Shown: piece by piece, positions 52,037 through 61,003 of the stretch
Position numbering within the stretch: the stretch's first letter is position 1
How the letters are laid out: every line of letters starts with the position of its first letter
NCBI GenBank assembly: GCA_016703425.1
Contig: JADJCA010000029.1
Span: 248,001 to 312,000, forward strand
DNA: 64,000 nucleotides
Origin: Myxococcales bacterium
GTDB lineage: Bacteria; Myxococcota_A; Polyangia; Polyangiales; Polyangiaceae
Direction of reading: 5' to 3'
Program-made: the position numbers and the translations under genes
The notes under the pieces: model-generated
Database searches by the model: none
What the model saw: the letters and a program-made list of their open reading frames with translations, nothing else
What the model was told of the DNA's origin: nothing

Positions 52037-52864
52037 CTATCGGAACTCCACCGTCGCCGTGGCGGTGCACGTGGTGACGCCCGAGCAGGACCCCCGACAA
52101 GACGCTCTCGAGTAGGCGTATGTTCCCGTGCTCGCGTTGCGAGCGCCAAGGATGCGTTGCGTACTCCGGACGCGGCAGCCGCCGAACGTGAAGTCGTCGA
52201 TGTTGCTGAGGCTCACGCTCGTCGCCGTGACGCTGCCGCGGAATGTCTGCGTCGCGAATGTGGCGGTCGCCGCGCCGCCCTCACAAGGAAAGTCCAGCTT
52301 CGTGGGGCCCGTCGAGACCTTCTCGTTGAACGAACACGTGGGCCTGGACTTCCGGAACGGGCCGACGCTGATGGTCGCGTTGCAGCGCTGCGGCTGAAGC
52401 GCGAGGGCGGAGGTTGTCGTTGACGGTACCGGGAGCGGGCGCGCAGAGAAGGTCGGCGGCGGCGGCGGCAGCTTTGGATCGGGCGGCTTCGGCGTCGTGG
52501 AAACCTGGGCGACCTTCTTGATCGCGCTCGGGGCTGCGCTCGCCGCCCCCGCCGGGACGTCGGCCAGCACCGGTCCCGACGCCGCCGACGTAGGCTGCGG
52601 CGAACTGAGCGGCGTCACATCGGGCTTCTTGCGGAGCAGCAGGAAGGCGCCGGCGCCGACGATGGTCAAGAAGCCGAGCCCCATGAATGCGAAGAGCACG
52701 CCGAGGCCGCTCCCCTTCTTCTCGGTCGGCGGCTGCGTCGCGGGCGCGGGAACGAAGCGTCCGTAGAGCGGCGAGCGGCACTGCGGACAAACCTGCAGCT
52801 GCGACCCCTCGATGCGCGCGCCGCAATGCCCGCATTTTCTCGCGCCCATGCCAGGCTTGTGCAT
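52037..52864 (-). CDS. Zinc-ribbon membrane protein with an extracytoplasmic Cys-containing domain
   Basis: About 275 residues. The N terminus carries a zinc ribbon (KCGHCGARIEGSQLQVCPQC, two CxxC pairs), then a Pro-rich spacer, one transmembrane helix (LGVLFAFMGLGFLTIVGAGA), and a Pro/Ala linker. The C-terminal 130 residues form a beta-rich domain with six Cys (QRCNATISVGPFRKSRPTCS, DFPCEGGAATATFATQTF, GSCSGVTTCTATATVEFR). This layout (cytoplasmic ribbon, helix, outer domain) is common in myxobacterial envelope proteins of unknown role. The start at 52864 or 52849 could not be decided from ribosome binding sites. Confidence 0.75.
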   Translation of the reverse strand: MHKPGMGARKCGHCGARIEGSQLQVCPQCRSPLYGRFVPAPATQPPTEKKGSGLGVLFAFMGLGFLTIVGAGAFLLLRKKPDVTPLSSPQPTSAASGPVLADVPAGAASAAPSAIKKVAQVSTTPKPPDPKLPPPPPTFSARPLPVPSTTTSALALQPQRCNATISVGPFRKSRPTCSFNEKVSTGPTKLDFPCEGGAATATFATQTFRGSVTATSVSLSNIDDFTFGGCRVRSTQRILGARNASTGTYAYSRASCRGSCSGVTTCTATATVEFR

Positions 52865-53195
52865 CTGCCACGAATGTTCGCCCGGGACGCCGCCCGTTGT
52901 CCACGTGTCGCAGCGAGTCGCAGCTTTCGCTCCTGGATCCTCGGCCCACCTCGCGGCCGCAACGGTCGTTGCGCGTCGTGCAGCCCGAGCGGTGAGCCGC
53001 TGCCCAAACTCGGCCAACCTCTTGAAGACTCGTCGCAAAGCGCGCCCCTCGCGAAGCCGGTCGGGCTCGCATGTCCCATGCAGCGGCGCTCTTCGTGATG
53101 AACGAGACGTTCGACGACACGAGGCGCCTCCTCGGCCGACGCTGCCGCCCAGGAGAGGGCCGCGTCTCGAAACCGGCAAGGTGGCACCCGTTCAG

Positions 53196-53624
53196 ATGCC
53201 TCTGGCGCCCCCTGTGTCACCGGCCGCCGGGCGACGCAGCGAAGGCGCCAAACCGATTCGCTCCGACACGCGCGACGCGCTGACGAACGCGTGGATGCGG
53301 GTCCGCTTCGTTGGCGTCGGCTTCCTCGTGGGAGCCGTGGCTGTCATCGCAGTCGCCTCGGTGCGCATGGCTCGTCGGGTCGACCAGCTCGCCGCGCGCG
53401 TCGACCAAGTCAGCGCCGAGCAACAGGCGCTGCGAGGTCTCCGGTGGAGCGCGGCGCCGGTGCGCGCGCCGTCTCCCGGTGAGCCGCGGGCAACGGCGGG
53501 CCAACAGAACGACGAGGCGAAAGCCGCGTCGAAGGACGAAGGCCTCGTCTTTCCGGCGCTCGACGTGGCCGTAGAACCGGCGGTCCCCGCGCCAGTGGCA
53601 TCGTCTCAGGCCACGGCGCCGTAG
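53196..53624 (+). CDS. Small single-pass membrane protein with a short coiled coil
   Basis: A 142-residue protein: a short cytoplasmic N terminus, one hydrophobic helix (VRFVGVGFLVGAVAVIAVAS), a heptad-like segment (ARRVDQLAARVDQVSAEQQA), and a disordered tail rich in Ala, Pro and Glu. ATG 53196 and GTG 53181 are both possible starts. No domain was recognised. It converges with the Calx-beta-like gene, the stops lying only two bases apart. Confidence 0.5.
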   Translation: MPLAPPVSPAAGRRSEGAKPIRSDTRDALTNAWMRVRFVGVGFLVGAVAVIAVASVRMARRVDQLAARVDQVSAEQQALRGLRWSAAPVRAPSPGEPRATAGQQNDEAKAASKDEGLVFPALDVAVEPAVPAPVASSQATAP

Positions 53625-53626
53625 GG

Positions 53627-56002
53627 TCAGTTCGTGGTGTTGCCCGTGGGGTCGCTCGGGTTGGCGTTGCGGTAGTCGGAGTCCGTGCTCACGCTCGTGT
53701 CGGCGTTAATGAAGACCGTGTAGTCGCCGTTGCCGGTTCGCGGGCCTGACGTCACCGTGATGATCTGCGCCGGTGGTGGGCAGCTTGTGTCCGATGCGAG
53801 AAACGTGATGCTCCCAGCCACATCGGGGCCCGCCACCGTGGCATTCATCGTCTGCGAGCTGGAGATCGGCAGGGTGACGTTGGTTCGCGGCCGCGTGGTC
53901 AGCGTCACCGTGATCTGCGTCGTGCTTCCGCCCTTCACGAGCGCCGGAAGGTTCAACGGCGAGACCGTAATGGTGGGCGCCGGCTCGTCGTCGGTGGGCG
54001 TGATGCTGACGTCGGTCGTGGGCACGCCGGCTCCCTTGTAGACCGCATCCGTCCCGGAGCTTTCGATGGTTACAGAGATGGGGATGGACGGGCTGTCGCT
54101 GAAGCAGTCTTGGGGGATCGAGAAGGGCGCCGGCTGGGCGATGTTCCAATTGTTCGTGTCGAAGGTCAGCGTGACCGCGGCCGAAGTATTGACCCCAAGC
54201 GACGGGGGCAATGCGGAGGCCGGTGGCGAGAGCTTCACGACGACGGTGCCCACGGGCCGAGAGTTGAGGACCACCATGAAGGGGTTGGCCGCGCCGCCCT
54301 CTGTCAGCGAGAGAGCGCTCGGACTGGTGGTGACACCGGCCGCGTCGTTGTCGGTGTTGGTTCCGCTCACGACCTTGTTCGCGACGGCCTTGTACTTCGC
54401 GTCGGGCGTGTTCGCATCGTCGATGGCGAGCGTGATCGAGTAGGCGACGTTGCCGTCATCGAAGGCGTCGTCTTGGCCGGTGACGATGACAGGCTGGTTT
54501 TGGTCCCAATTCACTGGCGTGAAGTCGAGCGTCGCGCCGGTGGTGACGGCGCCTTCGGCGGCGTTGCTGCTCGTCACCAGAATTCGGACGTTGCTCGTGG
54601 GCTGCGCCCCAAGCTTCACGTTGATCGTCTGCGTGCCGGCGGCCGCCTCCGTCGTCGTGATCGAGTTCGTCGAGGTCACGATGGACGCGACCTCGTTGTC
54701 GAGGTTCGTGCCCGCGACGACCAGCGTCCCGAGGCCGACGCCGGCGTCGGCGCTGAGGTTGTAGTTCGGATCCGTCGAGCTGGGCGTGATGCGGATGGAG
54801 AACCCGATGTCGCCATCGGTGACCGCGTCGTCCACGCCCGTGATGGTGATGGTCTGAGCCGTCTGCCAGTTGCTCGTCGTGAAGACGAAATTGCGCGACG
54901 TGCTGCCAGCAACCGACGCCTCTGTCGCGTCGAGTGTTTCGACGATCAGCGTCACGTCGGCCGCCGGCTGCGTCGCCAGCCGCGCGGTAAACGTCGCCGT
55001 CGTGCCGTTCTCCGAGACGTTGGTGAGCGTCGTTGTGCTCACCAGAAGGTTCGCCGAGTCGTTGTCGATGTTGTCGATGAGGACTGGCGGTGCCACGCGG
55101 CCTTCGAAGAGCGGGTCGTCGCTGGTCGCCGAGCAGTCGACGGCGACGGTGCGGTTGCCATCGGCGGCCGCGTCGTCGAGACCGCGAACCCGCAGCTCCA
55201 TAGGCTTGCCTTCGTAGCCACGGGGAAACACGAAGACGACCTCGCTGCCGAAGGTCGCGCCGGCGTCGCTTGGTGCCGGGCCCGCATCGGAGGCCGGTGG
55301 CGCCGAGGCTTCGGAGAGCGAGAGCTCGTCTTTGCCATCGCCGGGCGCGGCCGGGTTGGTCACGTCGGCGCCGACGCGGCATGTGACCGTGACGTTTTGC
55401 GCGGGCTTCGCGCCGAGCTCCACGAAGAGCTTGGTCTCGGTGCCTTCTTCCGACACCTTGTAGTTCTCGCCGGTGGGCGTTTGGCGCGGCGAGACGATGA
55501 TCGCGTCGTTCGCGTCCTTGAAGAAGATCTTCACGTCGACGGGGTTCGCGCCAGAATAGTTCGCGTCGGCGCTGGTGACGGTGTCGAGCACCGCGGTGAA
55601 CGTGCTCGGGTCGACGAGCGTGTTCGTCGTCGGCATGCGCACCGTGACGGTTTGCGCCGCCTCCCAGTTGTCGGGCGTGATCACCAGCGAGGCCGGCTCG
55701 ATGGCGAGCCGATCGGTCGGCGCGATACGAAGCGGTATCGTCACCGACGCCGTGGGCGCCTGCGTGAGCTTCACCGTGAAGGTGACGGGCGTGCCGGCCC
55801 TCTCGTCGAAGGTCAGATCCTTCGGGTTCACGTCGAAGAGGTCGGAGCGGTCACCGGTGCGCGGTCCGACGCCGCCTTCGAGCTCCGTGCCCGTGATGAC
55901 GACGTCGCCCTCGCCGGCGAGCGAAAACCCGCAGCCGCCGACGACGACGCTGACGGCGAACACCCAAAGTGCAAGACGAACCCAGCGAGCCGCACGTGTC
56001 AT
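53627..56002 (-). CDS. Large lipoprotein with Calx-beta-like repeats
   Basis: A 791-residue protein. ATG 56002 has AAAGGA ten bases upstream. The lipobox VVVGGC is followed by six or seven repeats of about 110 residues, each with a strand pattern such as LTFDERAGTPVTFTVKLTQA, P.....V.......W..AQTVTV and DD....G...........S.D..Y (for example NWQTAQTITITGVDDAVTDG). The pattern W.t.Qt.tVtg.dD...DGd is that of Calx-beta or related calcium-binding beta-sandwich domains. The repeats probably project from the surface as a rod stabilised by calcium. One unit includes an inserted Pro/Ala/Asp segment with Cys. Confidence 0.85.
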   Translation of the reverse strand: MTRAARWVRLALWVFAVSVVVGGCGFSLAGEGDVVITGTELEGGVGPRTGDRSDLFDVNPKDLTFDERAGTPVTFTVKLTQAPTASVTIPLRIAPTDRLAIEPASLVITPDNWEAAQTVTVRMPTTNTLVDPSTFTAVLDTVTSADANYSGANPVDVKIFFKDANDAIIVSPRQTPTGENYKVSEEGTETKLFVELGAKPAQNVTVTCRVGADVTNPAAPGDGKDELSLSEASAPPASDAGPAPSDAGATFGSEVVFVFPRGYEGKPMELRVRGLDDAAADGNRTVAVDCSATSDDPLFEGRVAPPVLIDNIDNDSANLLVSTTTLTNVSENGTTATFTARLATQPAADVTLIVETLDATEASVAGSTSRNFVFTTSNWQTAQTITITGVDDAVTDGDIGFSIRITPSSTDPNYNLSADAGVGLGTLVVAGTNLDNEVASIVTSTNSITTTEAAAGTQTINVKLGAQPTSNVRILVTSSNAAEGAVTTGATLDFTPVNWDQNQPVIVTGQDDAFDDGNVAYSITLAIDDANTPDAKYKAVANKVVSGTNTDNDAAGVTTSPSALSLTEGGAANPFMVVLNSRPVGTVVVKLSPPASALPPSLGVNTSAAVTLTFDTNNWNIAQPAPFSIPQDCFSDSPSIPISVTIESSGTDAVYKGAGVPTTDVSITPTDDEPAPTITVSPLNLPALVKGGSTTQITVTLTTRPRTNVTLPISSSQTMNATVAGPDVAGSITFLASDTSCPPPAQIITVTSGPRTGNGDYTVFINADTSVSTDSDYRNANPSDPTGNTTN

Positions 56003-57167
56003 GAGCCGCGCGTCCTTTCGCAAAGCAGAGGCCTCTGACCTTAGCAGATGGCGAGCCATCACACGCTTTTGTGGGGGGCTCGCCTACATGGACGCGGCGG
56101 GGTCGGCTTGGGGGCGTCAGCCGAGCCGCGTGGGCGAGCCGCTCCTCGACCATCATGTCGGCGATCTTGTGGGTGGGGGAGCCCATCTTGTGGGCTCGCT
56201 CCAAGATCTCGAGGATCGTGTCGTAGATGACGAGGGTCTGCTCCCGTGCCTTCTTGGCGTCGTACCCCTTGACCTCCTGGGCGACGTTGACGAGGCCGCC
56301 GGCGTTGATGGCGTAGTCGGGGGCGTAGGCGATGCCTCGCGCGTGGAGGTCGTCGCCGTGATGCGGCTCCGCCAGCTGGTTGTTGGCGGCGCCAGCGACG
56401 ATGCGGGCGCGGAGGTGTGGAATCGTCTGGTCGTTGAGGGCCGAGCCGAGCGCGCATGGGGCGATGACGTCGCACTCGACGGCGAAGATCTTGTCGAGCG
56501 GGACCACCGCGGCGCCAAACTCTCGCTGCGCTCGCTCAGCCTTGAGCGGGTCGATGTCAGCCACCGAGACCTTCGCGCCGGCAGCGTGGAGCTCGCGGCA
56601 GAGGTGATAGCCCACGTGCCCGACGCCCTGAACGGCAACGTGGATGCCCTCGAGCGAACTCCGACCGAGCTGGTGCTTCACGCAGGCCTCGATGCCGCGT
56701 CGAACGCCGAGCGCCGTGAAAGGCGACGGATCGCCGGAGCCGCCGTGTTGCTCGTCAACGCCTGTGACGTGTTTCGTCACCGAGCGCACGACCTCCATGT
56801 CTTCGAGGCCGGTGCCGCTGTCTTCGGCGGTGATGTAGTGGCCACCGAGGTCGTCGATGAACTTGCCGAAGGCGTGAAAGAGGGCGACGCGATCGAAGTT
56901 GCCTTTGGGGCGAATGATGACGCTCTTGCCGCCGCCGTGGGCGAGACCCGCGAGGGCGGCCTTGTAGGTCATGCCCCGGGCTAGACGCAGCGCGTCGACG
57001 AGCGCCGCTTCGTCGGTGTCGTAGTGAATGAAGCGGCAGCCGCCGAGGGCCGGCCCGAGCCGAGAGTCGTGAATGGCGACGATGGCTTGGAGCTGCGTCG
57101 CCTTGTCGAGCTTGAAATGAACCTCGCCGTAGTCGTGCCCCCGAAGGTGTCCAAAGAGGTCCGTCAT
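55851..57167 (-). CDS. Leucine dehydrogenase-like amino-acid dehydrogenase with run-on C terminus
   Basis: A 438-residue reading frame; the first about 350 residues are a complete Glu/Leu/Phe/Val dehydrogenase. Key parts: LGPALGGCRFIHYDTDEAAL, the catalytic Lys in LAHGGGKSVIIRP, AEDSGTGLEDMEVVRSVTKH, the NAD-binding GVGHVGYHLCRELHAAGAKV with Asp after V-A-D, GAANNQL and APDYAINAGGLVNVAQE. It oxidatively deaminates branched-chain amino acids with NAD; the exact substrate is not certain. After MMVEERLAHAARL the frame continues into Arg-rich sequence that overlaps the start of the Calx-beta-like gene by 152 bases. The family normally ends before this, so a stop may have been lost. ATG 57167 is well placed. 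Confidence 0.88.
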   Translation of the reverse strand: MTDLFGHLRGHDYGEVHFKLDKATQLQAIVAIHDSRLGPALGGCRFIHYDTDEAALVDALRLARGMTYKAALAGLAHGGGKSVIIRPKGNFDRVALFHAFGKFIDDLGGHYITAEDSGTGLEDMEVVRSVTKHVTGVDEQHGGSGDPSPFTALGVRRGIEACVKHQLGRSSLEGIHVAVQGVGHVGYHLCRELHAAGAKVSVADIDPLKAERAQREFGAAVVPLDKIFAVECDVIAPCALGSALNDQTIPHLRARIVAGAANNQLAEPHHGDDLHARGIAYAPDYAINAGGLVNVAQEVKGYDAKKAREQTLVIYDTILEILERAHKMGSPTHKIADMMVEERLAHAARLTPPSRPRRVHVGEPPTKACDGSPSAKVRGLCFAKGRAAHDTCGSLGSSCTLGVRRQRRRRRLRVFARRRGRRRHHGHGARRRRRTAHR

Positions 57168-57345
57168 CGTTCGATCTCCTACAAGGGGGTCGCGCAGCGA
57201 CCTGCCCGTCTCCATAGATCAAACGCCAGGTCGTCCCAAGTCTTCGCGTCGCTGCACTGCAACATGACGTGGCCAAGCGTTGACCGTTGGGTCATCGTTT
57301 TCAGTGGTGACGCCGTCGGCGCCGCCCCCTTCGGTGAGGTAGTCG

Positions 57346-58191
57346 TTGGACCTCCGTGCTCTCTGGTTGAGGCTGCGTTCGCGGCCCTGTTTGCGGCTGA
57401 GGCTCGGGCTGAGTCTTGCGCTCGGTTCCCCATTCGTCTTCTTGGCTTCCTGCGCTCAAACGGCGGCCCTGCCGAGTCCCGTCATCGAGCCGTCGTCGTC
57501 GGTCGGGGAGGCTGAGCTCGACCCGCTCGTGCCGTCGCCGCCGCTGCCGTGTCCCGACGAAATGGTGCTCGTGTCCGGCTCCTCTTGTCCGAAGGTGCGC
57601 CAAGTCTGCTTGCGATGGGTCGACCCGCCGGGGCCGTATCGCGAGTTTCGCTGCGCCGAGTACCAAAAGCCGAGCGAGTGCTTGTCGCCGCGCGAGGCGA
57701 TGCGCTTCTGCATCGACCGCGACGAGTACACGTCACCCGGCGAGAGGCTCCCCCTCGTGGGCCAGTCGTGGACGAGCGCGACGCGCATCTGCGAGGCCGC
57801 GGGCAAGCGCCTGTGCCAAGAGAGCGAGTGGCAGTTCGCGTGCGAAGGCGAGCAGATGGCCCCTTACCCGTACGGTGACGGCTTCGTGCGCGATCGGGAG
57901 GCGTGCAACATCGATCAGACGCGCCTCGGTCGCCCGCAGGAGGGCCTGCGCGATCTGCGCGTGCCGGCCGGCTCCCAGCCGCGCTGCGCGAGCCCGTTCG
58001 GCGTGCGCGACATGAGCGGCAACGTCGAAGAGTGGACGACGCTCGACAAGGGGCGCGCGCCGGAGCGCTCGGCGATGAAGGGGGCTTGGTGGTTGCCGGG
58101 CAAGAACACGTGCCGCGCGGTGACGCTCGGTCACGGCGAGGTCTACCGCGGCCCCCAGGTCGGCGTTCGCTGCTGCCGTGACGTTCGGTAG
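57346..58191 (+). CDS. SUMF1-like (formylglycine-generating enzyme fold) lipoprotein
   Basis: A 281-residue protein. TTG 57346 is the likely start and opens an Arg/Leu-rich signal peptide with the lipobox VFLASC. The C-terminal domain has the SUMF1/FGE fold: CPDEMVLVSGSSCP, a CIDRDEYT segment, SWTSATRICEAAGKRLCQES, EWQFACEGEQMAPYPYGDGF, FGVRDMSGNVEEWT and GVRCC at the end. True FGE enzymes modify sulfatases; many secreted bacterial relatives act only as binding domains. The two adjacent Cys in the last block and no sulfatase nearby argue for a non-enzymatic role. A paralogue lies at 59941. Confidence 0.85.
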   Translation: MDLRALWLRLRSRPCLRLRLGLSLALGSPFVFLASCAQTAALPSPVIEPSSSVGEAELDPLVPSPPLPCPDEMVLVSGSSCPKVRQVCLRWVDPPGPYREFRCAEYQKPSECLSPREAMRFCIDRDEYTSPGERLPLVGQSWTSATRICEAAGKRLCQESEWQFACEGEQMAPYPYGDGFVRDREACNIDQTRLGRPQEGLRDLRVPAGSQPRCASPFGVRDMSGNVEEWTTLDKGRAPERSAMKGAWWLPGKNTCRAVTLGHGEVYRGPQVGVRCCRDVR

Positions 58192-58202
58192 CGATCCCTC
58201 GC

Positions 58203-59327
58203 TCAGCGGCGCACCACGACGAACGCACCCAGGGGGAAGGCCGCGCCGTTCACGAGAGCGACGACCTCGTGTTCGCCTACGTTGGGCTTCCGCGTCGTGT
58301 GAACCGCCAAGGAGATCGTCTTCGACAGCGTCGCGCCTTCCTTCGGGGCCAGGTCGAGCTTCGCCACCTTGAAGACCTTGGCGGACCTCGCACCTCGCGC
58401 CTTCACGAAGTGAACCGCCAGATCGACGGCGAGGCGCTGCGCCGCTCCCCCGCGCTTCGCGACGACGTTGAACGTGACGCGAACGCTCTTGCCGATGGGC
58501 ACTCGACTCGGCGCGAAGGAGGCGCCCGTGACGCGAACGCGAGGCTTCTCGCCGAAGCCGAGGAGCGCGAGCGCCTCCGCGTTACCCTGTTTGACTGACC
58601 AGCGCAGCGCGTGCTCGACGAGCTTGCGCCGCTCCGCCGTCGCGTCCTTCAGCCACCGGGCCGCGACCTCGAGGGCCAGGTCGGGCTGCGACTTGGTGAG
58701 GTCGTTCAGGTGGTTGGCCACGGAACGCCGAACCATCGTGTTCGGGTCGTCCTTCAAAGTCTCGAGCAAGGCGACGAAGCGCGCCGGTTCTTCGTCGACG
58801 AACCGCACCCGTGAGGCCCACGGCAAGCGGGGCCGCGTCCCTTCGGAGACGAGGCGCCGGACGTGGGGGTTCGGGTCGCGAGCCCAGCGCGCGAGAAAGG
58901 CGAGGGCTCGCTCGGGGTCACGATCGATGAAGGGGCGGACGCTGAACTCGGCGGTGAAGCGCTGCGTGAGCGCGTGTTGCGCCTCCATCGAGGCGTCAAA
59001 GGCATCGAGGCCGTATTCGGCGACGAAGGTCACGTGAGGCATGTAGAAGAACGGCGCCATGCCCGCGCCCTCGAGCTCGTCGGTCGCGTGTTTCGGACCG
59101 AGCGAGGCGAGCAGGACACCGAGCGCCTCGCGGTAGTCGAGCGGCAGGTGCGCTCGCAGCGCGACGGCCATGTGAAGCGCGCGCGCCTTGAGCTCGAGCT
59201 CCGTGAGTCCCTTCGTCGCGTCCGCCACGAAGCGCTTCGCGTCGAACGGCGGGTGGACCGCCGCCACCGAAGCCGCGAGGCGTCTCGCCATGGCCGGCGA
59301 GAAGAAGTCCTTCAGCGCGTCGGCCAC
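58203..59327 (-). CDS. DNA alkylation repair protein, AlkC/AlkD-like HEAT repeats
   Basis: A 374-residue protein. GTG 59327 starts four bases after the stop of the TerB-like gene. The body consists of helical HEAT-type repeats: ALKDFFSPAMARRLAASVAA, TELELKARALHMAVALRAHL, FLARWARDPNPHVRRLVSEG, TRPRLPWASRVRFVDEEPAR, DDPNTMVRRSVANHLNDLTK. The RRL.SEGTRPRLPW block and the RRSVANHLND block are the signatures of the AlkC-type DNA glycosylases that remove N3- and N7-alkylpurines. A C-terminal beta domain of about 110 residues follows, as in several AlkC homologues. The gene may respond to alkylation stress. Confidence 0.85.
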   Translation of the reverse strand: MADALKDFFSPAMARRLAASVAAVHPPFDAKRFVADATKGLTELELKARALHMAVALRAHLPLDYREALGVLLASLGPKHATDELEGAGMAPFFYMPHVTFVAEYGLDAFDASMEAQHALTQRFTAEFSVRPFIDRDPERALAFLARWARDPNPHVRRLVSEGTRPRLPWASRVRFVDEEPARFVALLETLKDDPNTMVRRSVANHLNDLTKSQPDLALEVAARWLKDATAERRKLVEHALRWSVKQGNAEALALLGFGEKPRVRVTGASFAPSRVPIGKSVRVTFNVVAKRGGAAQRLAVDLAVHFVKARGARSAKVFKVAKLDLAPKEGATLSKTISLAVHTTRKPNVGEHEVVALVNGAAFPLGAFVVVRR

Positions 59328-59331
59328 GGCG

Positions 59332-59751
59332 TCAGGTCCGCGAGAGCTCGCGGGCCAACGCGTCAAGCGCGTCGGGCCCGACGCCGAGCGCCTTTCCGAC
59401 GGCGACGCTCGCGGCGGCGGCCTTGGCGCGAACGTCGAACGGAATGCGCAGTCGGTCGGCGAGCGTCGCGATGGCCTCGCGCTCCTCTTCGGCGACGTCG
59501 CCGTCGGAGGCGCTGAGGAGGCACGCGACGGCGTACACGAACTCTCCTTCTTCCGCGGAGAGCGTCGCCTTGGCGGTCTTTCGCGCGACCTCATGAGACC
59601 GGATGGCCTTCTGGACCGCGTCGAGATCAGCACCGGTCAAGCCCGCGGCTTTGGCGGCTCGTTCGAGGACGTCGGCCTCCTTGGCGCTCACCACGCCATC
59701 GGCCCACGCCACGGCGGTGAGAGCCAGGAACACGTCTTTGGATAGCTTCAT
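59332..59751 (-). CDS. TerB-like protein
   Basis: A 139-residue all-helical protein. ATG 59751 has GGGAGTG upstream. The pattern FLALTAVAWADGVVSAKEAD, LERAAKAAGLTG, and VYAVACLLSASDGDVAEEER reproduces the TerB/DUF533 repeat with its A..A.ADG.....E......A metal-binding loops. TerB family members belong to tellurite-resistance and stress systems and bind calcium or other metals. It lies in an operon with the AlkC-like gene, four bases apart, which suggests a linked stress function. Confidence 0.8.
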   Translation of the reverse strand: MKLSKDVFLALTAVAWADGVVSAKEADVLERAAKAAGLTGADLDAVQKAIRSHEVARKTAKATLSAEEGEFVYAVACLLSASDGDVAEEEREAIATLADRLRIPFDVRAKAAAASVAVGKALGVGPDALDALARELSRT

Positions 59752-59940
59752 GGTGGGCACTCCCGATGGGCTGACGGTGTGGTCGTTTTGGTCGTCGCGG
59801 GGGCGTCGCGTGGGTGCGCGGCCGCGGCGATGCTCGCAGCTCGCTCGGCCGAAATCGAGTGCGTACCTTGGCGCACGTCACGTTACCTGCCGGCGACAGA
59901 CGGATCGATCGATCCCCTGCTTTCGCTTCACCTCGCGAAA

Positions 59941-60942
59941 ATGCCCGTCAGATGGCCCCCGCGGGCCGCGAGCGCGCTGGCATCCCATCTGCATCGGTTG
60001 CGAGCGACCTTCTGCGTATCCCCCCGCCTGCGCCTCATCGCCCTGGTCACGCTCTCCGGCGCGGCCATCGCGACTGCGGCCGCCACCGCGGAAGCGGCCT
60101 CGCCGCCGGGCACCCCTTACGCGTCACGCCTCCATGTCGTGGACGCCCTCGAGGCCCTCGCGGGGGTGACCCTGGGCGTCTCCCGATCCACGGCGCCCGG
60201 CGCGCCGGGCACGCTCGAAGCCGCCATCGCCCATTTCGCTCCTGCCTTCGCCAATCCGGTTCGTGAAGGAGCGGCACCGCCGGTCAAGGTCGGCGCCCGT
60301 TGCCCCGCCGAGATGGCCCTCGTCGCGGGCCGCGTCTGCGTGGACCGCTACGAGGCCTCGCTCCTCGAGGTCACGCCCGACCGTCGCCTCGTGCCGCACT
60401 CGCCGTACCACGCGCCCGCCGCCGGTAAGGTGTATTTTGCACATAGCGCGCCTTACGTGGTGCCGCAGGCGTACATCAACGGGGCGCAGGCGGCGTCGGC
60501 TTGTCAGGCGGCGCAGAAGCGCCTCTGCGAGCCCGTCGAGTGGCGCGCAGCGTGCGGCGGCAAGCAGGGCACCGCGTACCCGTACGGCCCCAAACATGTG
60601 GCCGGCGCGTGCAACGATCGCGGCGTCTCGGCGGTGACCTTGATTCACGGCGCCACCAAGAACGCCTGGGGCTTCGCCGAGCTCAACGACCCGCGCATCA
60701 ACGCGCATCCCGGCACCGTCGCCGGCGCCGGCACGTTCTATTCGTGCGTGAACGACTACGGCATCTGGGACATGGTCGGTAACCTCCACGAGTGGACCGC
60801 CGATCCCAACGGCACGTTCCAGGGCGGCTATTACCTCGACACCAAGGAGCACGGCGAAGGCTGCGCTTACCGAACCATCGCTCACGAGTTCGAATACAAG
60901 GACTACTCCATCGGCTTTCGCTGCTGCGCCGATCCGACGTGA
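59941..60942 (+). CDS. Exported SUMF1-like (FGE-fold) protein
   Basis: A 333-residue protein. ATG 59941 opens a long signal peptide (RLRLIALVTLSGAAIATAAA, then AEA). The C-terminal 240 residues have the SUMF1 fold: ARCPAEMALVAGRVCVDRYE, QAASACQAAQKRLCEPVEWR, ACGGKQGTAYPYGPKHVAGA, YGIWDMVGNLHEWT, and the end YKDYSIGFRCC. Like the 57346 protein it keeps the fold and several paired Cys but is not next to a sulfatase. The two differ in their N-termini (lipoprotein versus ordinary signal peptide) and share the flanking position around the AlkC-like/TerB-like pair. Confidence 0.85.
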   Translation: MPVRWPPRAASALASHLHRLRATFCVSPRLRLIALVTLSGAAIATAAATAEAASPPGTPYASRLHVVDALEALAGVTLGVSRSTAPGAPGTLEAAIAHFAPAFANPVREGAAPPVKVGARCPAEMALVAGRVCVDRYEASLLEVTPDRRLVPHSPYHAPAAGKVYFAHSAPYVVPQAYINGAQAASACQAAQKRLCEPVEWRAACGGKQGTAYPYGPKHVAGACNDRGVSAVTLIHGATKNAWGFAELNDPRINAHPGTVAGAGTFYSCVNDYGIWDMVGNLHEWTADPNGTFQGGYYLDTKEHGEGCAYRTIAHEFEYKDYSIGFRCCADPT

Positions 60943-60990
60943 TCGGCTGCCGTCGCGTGGCGCCCGGTCGGGCTCGCGCGAGGAACGCGT

Positions 60991-60996
60991 TAGCAT
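60991..60996 (+). promoter_or_regulatory. TAGCAT box 7 nt before the methyltransferase start
   Basis: TAGCAT, GGGCCCC and ATG 61004. An earlier in-frame ATG at 60995 overlaps the box itself, so it would not be transcribed if the box is the -10 element. Another case of the leaderless pattern. Confidence 0.5.
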
Positions 60997-61003
60997 GGGC
61001 CCC

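Noticed and set aside
54110..56038. 642-codon plus-strand frame antisense to the Calx-beta-like gene
   Set aside because: Arg-rich composition without domains, opposite to a gene with clear repeats and signal peptide.
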